From: an uncultured Oscillospiraceae bacterium
GTDB taxonomy: Bacteria; Bacillota; Clostridia; Oscillospirales; Acutalibacteraceae
Direction of reading: 5' to 3'
Assembly: GCA_900550315.1 (NCBI GenBank)
Contig: URRK01000039.1
Span: forward strand, 1-10,944
DNA length: 10,944 nucleotides
Shown: one piece after another, positions 6,118 through 10,944 of the stretch
Layout: the number at the start of each line of letters is the position of its first letter
How positions within the stretch are numbered: the first letter of the stretch is position 1
Program-made: the position numbers and the translations under genes
Notes under the pieces: generated by a model
The model's database searches: none
Told to the model about the DNA's origin: nothing
What the model saw: the letters and a program-made list of their open reading frames with translations, nothing else

Positions 6118-8898
6118 TTAGCTTAATACCCTTGCGCAGCGGGCGCACAGCTCGGGGTGCGCGGCGTTTTCGCCCACGGTTTCAGAGTAGGTCCAGCAGC
6201 GCACGCACTTTTTGCCGGTTGCGTGGCGCACGGTTACCGAAAGCGGAAGCTCGCCTTTAAACTCGCCGCCGCTGCCCTCTGCAAGGTTTACCTTAGAGGC
6301 AATAAAAATAGCTTTTAGGTTTTCTACCGTTTTTAAAAAGCTGTACAGCTCGCCCTCGGCGTAAACGGTAATTTCTGCATCCAGCGAAGCGCCGATAATT
6401 TTTTCGCTGCGGGCCTGCTCCAGCGCTTTTTTTACATCGTCACGCACGGCGTGGATCTTTTCCCACCTTGCCATAAAGTCCGGGTCGGTTTCGGGCTGGG
6501 CGGTTGGCATGCTGTTAAGCAGCACGCTTTGGCGGTTGCAGCTGGCGGCGTGGGGCATAAACTGCCAAATATCCTCCGAGGTGAAGGCTAAAATTGGCGC
6601 AATTAAGCGGTCTAAGGTATCCAGCACGCGGTAAATGGTTGTTTGGGCGGCGCGGCGGGTTGCGCTTTGCGCCTTTTCAACATACAAACGGTCTTTAACA
6701 ACGTCTAAATAAAAATTAGAAAGATCCAGCACGCAGAAGTTGTGCACCGCGTGGAAAATTAAGTGGTACTCGTAATGGTCGTACGCATTGCGGCACTCGG
6801 CCACCAGGGCGTTGAGCCGTTTTAAAATGTAACGGTCAATTTCCTCCAGCGCGGAATCGGGCACCTGGTCGCGGTCGGGGTCAAAATCCGGAATACAGCC
6901 CAGAATAAAACGGGCGGTGTTACGAATTTTGCGGTAGACCTCGGACATCTGCTTTAAAATTTCGTTTGAAACGCGAATATCGGCATGGTAATCGGACGAG
7001 GCTACCCACAGGCGCAGAATATCGGCACCGTACTGCTTTACAACATCATCCGGAATAATGGTGTTGCCCAGCGATTTAGACATTTTTTTGCCCTCGCCAT
7101 CTACCACCCAGCCGTGCGTAACAACGGTTTTGTAGGGGGCAACGCCCTTGGTGGCAACCGAGGTAAGCAAAGAGGATTGGAACCAACCGCGATACTGGTC
7201 GGCCCCCTCTAAGTAAAGGTCGGCCGGGAATTTTAAATAATCGCGCTCATCCAGAACTGCCGCGTGGGAGGAACCGGAATCGAACCAAACATCCATAATA
7301 TCGGTTTCTTTTTTAAATTCGGTGCAGCCACAGGCGCAGCGGGTGCCCTTGGGCATAAGGTCGGCCGCGTCCAGCTCGTACCAGGCGTCGGCGCCCTTTT
7401 CGCGGAAGATGTTGGCAATGTAGGCAATGGTGCTGCGATTAATTAATTCTTTTCCGCAATCCTTACAGTAAAAAATCGGGATCGGCACGCCCCAGGTGCG
7501 CTGGCGGGAAATGCACCAGTCGCTGCGGTCGCGCACCATGCCGGTAATGCGGCCCTCGCCCCAGGCGGGCACCCATTGAACGGTTTTAATAGCCTGAATG
7601 GCTTGATCGGCAAAATCGGCAATAGAGCAGAACCACTGCTCGGTAGCGCGGAACAAAATAGGCGATTTGCAGCGCCAGCAGTGCGGATATTGGTGAATGA
7701 TTTTTTGAATGGCAAACAGGTGGCCGTCTTCCTCCAGCTCTTTAGCAATGGCCTTGTTGGCCTCATTGGTGGTAAGCCCCTCAAACTTGCCGGCATCCTT
7801 GGTCATTTTACCTTTGCCGTCTACCGGAACCACCATGCCAATTTGCGGGTAATTGCGGCAAACCTCAAAGTCATCTACACCGTGGCCGGGCGCCGTGTGT
7901 ACGCAGCCGGTACCGCTTTCAATGGTAACATGGTCGCCCACAATAACCAGCGAGGTGCGGTCAATAAACGGGTGGCGGGTTTCCATTAATTCTAACTCGG
8001 AGCCCTGAATGTGCCCTAAAATTTTGTACTCGGCAATGCCGCCGGCCTGCATGGCGGCCTCTACCAATTCGTCGGCCATAACGTAGTACTCGCCGCCTGC
8101 GGCAACCAAGCTGTAGCTGTAACGCGGGCCAACGCAAATGGCAAGGTTGGCCGGCAGGGTCCAGGTGGTGGTGGTCCAAATAACAAAGTAGGTTTTGGCA
8201 AGGTCGGCCCCTAAGGCGGCTAATTTGCCAAAGTCTTTGGTAACATTAAATTTAACATAAATAGAGTAGCAGGGGTCCTCGGCGTACTCAATTTCGGCCT
8301 CGGCCAAGGCGGTTTGGCACTCGGGGCACCAATAAACCGGCTTTAGGCCCTTGTAAATGTAGCCCTTTTCGGCCATTTCGCCAAAAACCTCTACCTGCTT
8401 GGCAACATAGCTGTTTTTAAGGGTTAAATACGGGTTATCCCACTCGCCCAGCACGCCCAGGCGCTCAAACTGCTCCCGCTGGCTTTCTACAAAGCCCAGG
8501 GCAAAATCGCGGCAAATTTTGCGCAGCTGTAAGGCCGAAACCTGCTCGCTGGATTCCATACCTGCTTTTTTGCGGGCCTTTAGCTCGGTAGGCAGGCCGT
8601 GGGTATCGTACCCCGGTACATAAGGGGCTTTAAAGCCCGACATATTTTTGTAGCGCAAAATAAAATCCTTTAAGCACTTATTTAGCGCCGTGCCAAGGTG
8701 AATAATGCCGTTGGCGTAGGGCGGGCCGTCATGCAGCACATAAAGGGGTTTGCCCTCGTTATTTTTCATTACCTGCTCGTAAAGCCGGGTCTGCTGCCAG
8801 TTTTTTAGCATTTCCGGCTCGCGGGTTGGTAAGCCTGCCCGCATGGGAAAATCGGTTTTGGGTAAATTTAGGGTCTTGTTGTAATCCTGCTGTTCCAT
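6118..8898 (-). CDS. ileS: Isoleucyl-tRNA synthetase (IleRS)
   Basis: This cytoplasmic class I enzyme charges tRNA-Ile with isoleucine using ATP, and it edits mischarged valine. The protein is full length (926 residues). The ATP-binding HIGH motif region is YANGIIHLGTALNK, with HLGT at 67-70 in place of the usual HxGH. The motif HGLPTE follows at 100-105. The CP1 editing domain shows WTTTTWTLPAN (241-251) and GTGCVHTAPGHGVDDFE (329-345, with the editing aspartate region). WFDSGSSH lies at 538-545 and KMSKS at 605-609. A C-terminal zinc finger uses C898, C901, C918 and C921. AGAGAGGA ends about 12 bases before the ATG, a rather long spacing, but the N-terminus aligns with the family (NLPKTDFPMR). 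It is followed 16 bases later by lspA. The only oddity is the fourth HIGH position. Confidence 0.97.
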   Translation of the reverse strand: MEQQDYNKTLNLPKTDFPMRAGLPTREPEMLKNWQQTRLYEQVMKNNEGKPLYVLHDGPPYANGIIHLGTALNKCLKDFILRYKNMSGFKAPYVPGYDTHGLPTELKARKKAGMESSEQVSALQLRKICRDFALGFVESQREQFERLGVLGEWDNPYLTLKNSYVAKQVEVFGEMAEKGYIYKGLKPVYWCPECQTALAEAEIEYAEDPCYSIYVKFNVTKDFGKLAALGADLAKTYFVIWTTTTWTLPANLAICVGPRYSYSLVAAGGEYYVMADELVEAAMQAGGIAEYKILGHIQGSELELMETRHPFIDRTSLVIVGDHVTIESGTGCVHTAPGHGVDDFEVCRNYPQIGMVVPVDGKGKMTKDAGKFEGLTTNEANKAIAKELEEDGHLFAIQKIIHQYPHCWRCKSPILFRATEQWFCSIADFADQAIQAIKTVQWVPAWGEGRITGMVRDRSDWCISRQRTWGVPIPIFYCKDCGKELINRSTIAYIANIFREKGADAWYELDAADLMPKGTRCACGCTEFKKETDIMDVWFDSGSSHAAVLDERDYLKFPADLYLEGADQYRGWFQSSLLTSVATKGVAPYKTVVTHGWVVDGEGKKMSKSLGNTIIPDDVVKQYGADILRLWVASSDYHADIRVSNEILKQMSEVYRKIRNTARFILGCIPDFDPDRDQVPDSALEEIDRYILKRLNALVAECRNAYDHYEYHLIFHAVHNFCVLDLSNFYLDVVKDRLYVEKAQSATRRAAQTTIYRVLDTLDRLIAPILAFTSEDIWQFMPHAASCNRQSVLLNSMPTAQPETDPDFMARWEKIHAVRDDVKKALEQARSEKIIGASLDAEITVYAEGELYSFLKTVENLKAIFIASKVNLAEGSGGEFKGELPLSVTVRHATGKKCVRCWTYSETVGENAAHPELCARCARVLS

Positions 8899-8914
8899 TG
8901 GCTTAAAATTTCCT

Positions 8915-8938
8915 CTCTATAACATACACTCTATAACA
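8915..8938 (-). repeat. Tandem decamer TGTTATAGAG immediately upstream of ileS
   Basis: Read on the minus strand, TGTTATAGAG occurs twice exactly (8938-8929 and 8924-8915) with a 14-base period. Each copy contains a TG-N-TATA arrangement like an extended -10 element. No convincing -35 lies at a suitable distance: TTGCAC nearby is too close to the first copy and too far from the second. The second copy runs into the ileS Shine-Dalgarno region (AGAGAGGA, 8911-8918). It may be a tandem promoter or a short repeat without function. Confidence 0.5.
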
Positions 8939-8940
8939 AT

Positions 8941-8959
8941 ACAGCGTGCAAGGCACTGT
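8941..8959. repeat. Imperfect inverted repeat upstream of ileS
   Basis: ACA-GC-GTGC-AAG-GCAC-TGT (8941-8959) forms a 4-bp plus 3-bp stem with a two-base bulge and a three-base loop. It sits just upstream of the tandem decamers near the ileS start. It could be an operator-like element or part of the leader fold. No transcription factor site is recognisable. Confidence 0.35.
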
Positions 8960-8962
8960 TTT

Positions 8963-9026
8963 GGTTCAACGCAGCGCGCCCCTACAAGCCTGCCCCAAAA
9001 GCGCCGCTAAGCGGCAATTTTGAACC
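8963..9026 (-). promoter_or_regulatory. Candidate structured RNA in the divIVA-ileS gap
   Basis: Two perfect 7-base arms, GGTTCAA (8963-8969 on the plus strand) and TTGAACC (9020-9026), face each other across 50 bases. As minus-strand RNA they would close a helix around an inner 5-bp GC hairpin (9003-9015) and a second possible GCAG/CUGC helix, giving a branched fold. It lies between the divIVA stop and ileS start. I cannot match it to a T-box: the conserved T-box antiterminator sequence is absent and the space is short. The stretch TTGTAGGGGCG inside it resembles dispersed intergenic palindromes I recall from clostridial genomes, so a decayed repeat is a real alternative. Confidence 0.3.
9001..9021 (-). 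terminator. Weak hairpin after divIVA, possible attenuator or terminator
   Basis: On the minus strand a GC stem GCCGC-TTA-GCGGC (9003-9015) is flanked by AAAA on the 5' side and GCTTTT on the 3' side. It could form a short terminator-like hairpin about 65 bases after the divIVA stop. The T-tract is only four bases before a G-run, so termination would be partial at best. The same stem also falls inside a larger inverted repeat (8963-9026), so it may instead be one arm of a folded leader. No transcription evidence can be drawn from sequence alone. Confidence 0.3.
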
Positions 9027-9036
9027 TGCAATTTTG
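9014..9036. repeat. 9-bp direct repeat, 14-bp period
   Basis: GCAATTTTG occurs at 9014-9022 and 9028-9036, an exact repeat with a 14-base period. It lies at the divIVA-proximal side of the candidate leader structure. The first copy overlaps one arm of the long inverted repeat. Function unknown; it may be chance or a remnant of duplication. Confidence 0.55.
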
Positions 9037-9080
9037 TAAGGCGCCGGCTTTAAAAACAGCACCCTGCACGGATGTTTTAT

Positions 9081-9971
9081 TTACTTTACCTGCTCAGCCG
9101 GGGCATTGGCAGCTAGCTCTACCGGCTCTTGAATAATTGGCTCGGGGACTGCCGGCATTACCGGGGCTTTGGCAGCCGCTTGGGTCGGGACGGCCTGTTC
9201 GGCAACCGGTTCGGCTACCGGCTCGGCAGCCTGGGCTGCCTCGTTCGCCGGGGCGGTATATTCGGGATTGCGGGGCAAAAAGGCTTTAAAATCCGGCTCG
9301 CTTTCTACCTCAAAGGCAATGGCTTTGGCGGCGCGCTCCGGGTCGTAGGGAACACTATCTGGGAATTTTTGCAAAACCTCCAGCTGCTGCTTGTGGTTTT
9401 CAAACATTGCCTTTTTAAACTCCGAAACCTGAACTTTTAATTTATCAAACAACAGCTGCTGGCGGGCAACACTGTCGTGCGCGGCGGTAACCAGGCCCTC
9501 AGACTTTGCGGCCGCCTCGGTAAGCATACGGTCTACCTCGGCGTCGGCGCTGGCTTTGCGCTCGGCAATATCTTTTTCAAAGGCGTTCAGCACCGTTGCA
9601 ACCTTTTCGTCAATTTCCTGCGCTTTGTGGTTCGCCTCGTCTAAAATAGCGGCGGCTTTTTCGTTGGCCTCGTTAATAATTTGGTCGGAAAAACGCTGGG
9701 CGCTAACTAAAATGCCCTGTACATTTTCCATGCTGGCAGAATTATCTACCTTAGCTACCGGCGTTTTTGGCGCGGCGGCCGGAGCACTGCCTTTTGCCTG
9801 CTCCAGCTCTTTGGTAAGCTGGGTAACCCGGTCGGCCAGGGCCTTGTTTTGGCGGGTCAACTCGTCAAAATCGTCGGCAATCTCCTCCAAAAACATTTCA
9901 ACATCCGAAACGCGGTAACCGCTCATGGATTTATCAAACTTTGTGGTACGAATAAATTCTGCCGTATGCAT
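9081..9971 (-). CDS. divIVA: DivIVA-family septum/pole organising protein
   Basis: DivIVA proteins are coiled-coil scaffolds that bind negatively curved membrane at septa and poles and recruit division or wall-growth partners. The N-terminal lipid-binding domain is visible (residues 1-60: KFDKSMSGYRVSDVEMFLEE). A linker rich in Ala, Pro and Ser (61-75) leads into a long coiled coil (about 82-205), then a segment around 206-240 and a low-complexity Ala/Pro/Glu tail (240-296) containing PVAE repeats. At 296 residues it is longer than B. subtilis DivIVA because of the tail, which resembles longer clostridial and actinobacterial versions. The usual Phe-Arg pair of the membrane tip (FRG in B. subtilis) is Met-Ser here (MSG, residues 16-18). 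A good GGAGG (9979-9983) sits 7 bases before the ATG. The gene follows ylmH and precedes the ileS leader. Confidence 0.93.
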   Translation of the reverse strand: MHTAEFIRTTKFDKSMSGYRVSDVEMFLEEIADDFDELTRQNKALADRVTQLTKELEQAKGSAPAAAPKTPVAKVDNSASMENVQGILVSAQRFSDQIINEANEKAAAILDEANHKAQEIDEKVATVLNAFEKDIAERKASADAEVDRMLTEAAAKSEGLVTAAHDSVARQQLLFDKLKVQVSEFKKAMFENHKQQLEVLQKFPDSVPYDPERAAKAIAFEVESEPDFKAFLPRNPEYTAPANEAAQAAEPVAEPVAEQAVPTQAAAKAPVMPAVPEPIIQEPVELAANAPAEQVK

Positions 9972-9989
9972 TTTTAAACCTCCAAAAAA

Positions 9990-10742
9990 TTATAAGTACT
10001 TTTCAGCCAAAACGCGCTCCCGCCCTTTGCGGGTGGCGCCCCCTGCGCTAATAATTTTAAACTTCCCGGCACCCCGCACGGTAATTACATCGCCCGCTGT
10101 AACCTTTTTGGTTGCCTTTTGCACCGCAAAGGAATTTACGCAAACGCGGCCGTCGGCAATTAGCCCTTCGGCAGCGGCGCGCCCGGCGTTTAAAAGGCCG
10201 CTGAGTACGGCGTCCAGCCGCAGGGAAGCCACGGTAAAGCTAAGCTCTTTTTTAGGGGCGCTTTGCTGCAAAAGCGCCAGCTCCTGCGCGTTGGCAACCC
10301 GGGGCTTTACCCCAACGCCGCCAATTTTTTGCACCTGCTGCAGCAGGTAATTGCCAAGCTCGCTTAGCACAAAGGCGTACGCCCGGCCCGGGGCAAATAA
10401 AATATCGCCCACGCCGGCCCGCACAATGCCCTGTGCCATTAAGGTGCCTAAAACATCCCGGTGCGAAAGGGTAAACCCCGCCGGGTACTCAAAGCAAAGC
10501 AGCGTAATTGGAAAAGCCTGCTCCGGCTGCGAAACATAGCTGGGCAAGGCGCCCAGCAGCGTGCGTTCGCAGCCCTTTGCCCCGCCGAAAAACACCACCG
10601 GCTCGGCCGAAAAAGCGTTTTTTAGGTACGCGGCCTGCTCGGGGCTTAAAAAGCCCACAAATTTTGGCACATTACGCAGGCGGCAAAGGCGAATGGCATC
10701 GGCCGCACGGTCGGCCAGGTTTTTCAGGTCGTTTTCCGGCAT
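9990..10742 (-). CDS. ylmH: YlmH-like S4-domain RNA-binding protein
   Basis: This 250-residue protein resembles YlmH, the S4-domain protein encoded between sepF and divIVA in many Firmicutes. YlmH binds RNA, and B. subtilis YlmH has been linked to ribosome-associated quality control. The family signature HRDVLGTLMAQGIVRAGVGD lies at residues 94-113. A C-terminal S4 domain at about 171-230 includes LRLDAVLSGLLNAGR and the loop ADGRVCVNS, followed by a basic end (RKGRER). The length is usual for the family. The ATG overlaps the sepF stop by one base (TAATG) and I see no Shine-Dalgarno sequence upstream, so translation probably depends on coupling to sepF. No ylmG/YggT gene separates the two. 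The stop lies 18 bases before divIVA. The family call is secure; the cellular role is inferred from homologues. Confidence 0.9.
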   Translation of the reverse strand: MPENDLKNLADRAADAIRLCRLRNVPKFVGFLSPEQAAYLKNAFSAEPVVFFGGAKGCERTLLGALPSYVSQPEQAFPITLLCFEYPAGFTLSHRDVLGTLMAQGIVRAGVGDILFAPGRAYAFVLSELGNYLLQQVQKIGGVGVKPRVANAQELALLQQSAPKKELSFTVASLRLDAVLSGLLNAGRAAAEGLIADGRVCVNSFAVQKATKKVTAGDVITVRGAGKFKIISAGGATRKGRERVLAEKYL

Positions 10743-10944
10743 TATTCAAAAATGCTGCCGGTGTTGCTTTCTGCCTCGTCGGCAATCAGCTCGCCTAAAA
10801 CATCTACATTGGCGGGGGTAATAATGTAGGTGCTGTTGGCAACCTTTTTAATGGTAGAACGGGTAGAATAGGCCGAGCCGCTTAAAAAGTCCAGCAAACG
10901 GCGGCTGACCTCGCGGTTGGCCGATTCCATATTTAAAACAACGG
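10742..10944 (-). CDS. sepF: Cell division protein SepF, C-terminal part (5' end outside window)
   Basis: SepF is a cytoplasmic protein that bundles FtsZ filaments and helps anchor the Z-ring to the membrane at the division site. About 66 C-terminal residues are visible. The reading frame stays open to the window edge and reads VVLN just before the first internal Met (codon at 10930-10928), so that Met is not the true start. The segment RRLLDFLSGSAYSTRSTIKK followed by ITPANVDV matches the conserved SepF core, in which the frame continues through a short strand-helix-strand unit and an acidic tail. The TAA stop shares its last A with the ATG of the ylmH-like gene (TAATG). Adjacent YlmH and DivIVA support the assignment, since these genes cluster in Firmicutes. 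The N-terminal membrane-binding helix cannot be judged here. Confidence 0.93.
   Translation of the reverse strand, partial: VVLNMESANREVSRRLLDFLSGSAYSTRSTIKKVANSTYIITPANVDVLGELIADEAESNTGSIFE

Noticed and set aside
7443..7796. Minus-strand alternative-frame ORF within ileS
   Set aside because: It is a shadow of ileS in another frame; its composition is skewed and it has no recognisable motif.
8899..9080. T-box riboswitch ahead of ileS
   Set aside because: No T-box antiterminator consensus, no recognisable stem I with specifier loop, and the gap is short for one.

Overview
The window looks like a core chromosomal segment of a Gram-positive Clostridia-type bacterium, plausibly a gut Oscillospiraceae/Ruminococcaceae relative. 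The evidence is the gene order sepF-ylmH-divIVA-ileS-lspA-rluD (the classical Firmicutes arrangement downstream of the division cluster), a transketolase split into two genes, and a stand-alone formate-tetrahydrofolate ligase. The lineage is inferred from gene order and protein style; no database was consulted. Base composition appears moderate, and no stretch stands out as foreign.

Every credible gene lies on the minus strand, so the transcription order is from the right edge to the left. The right end (about 10944 down to 9081) holds the division and septum-placement block: the C-terminal part of SepF (cut by the window edge), a YlmH-like S4 RNA-binding protein sharing one base with sepF, and DivIVA. 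A 182-base gap (8899-9080) follows. It has no gene but contains inverted and direct repeats that could form a folded leader RNA ahead of ileS. No T-box is recognisable in it.

Next comes a tightly packed housekeeping run, probably one transcript: ileS (isoleucyl-tRNA synthetase), lspA (lipoprotein signal peptidase), an RluD/YlyB-type pseudouridine synthase, a Cof-type HAD phosphatase, and the N- and C-terminal transketolase genes. Junctions are short (0-17 bases) or overlapping. Two of them, sepF/ylmH and lspA/rluD, lack a visible ribosome binding site and look translationally coupled.

After a 195-base gap (1835-2029) with a plausible promoter and 5' hairpin, the left end carries formate-tetrahydrofolate ligase, probably starting at TTG. 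Two strong hairpins follow within 30-119 and likely end the transcript.

Functionally the region combines septum formation (SepF, DivIVA), translation (IleRS, YlmH, RluD), envelope maturation (LspA), and sugar-phosphate and one-carbon metabolism (transketolase, Fhs). I found no defence system, mobile element, CRISPR array, tRNA or rRNA, and nothing that I can honestly call a new biological system. The points most worth a second look are the non-canonical HIGH motif (HLGT) of IleRS, the structured T-box-free ileS leader, and the altered membrane-binding tip of DivIVA.
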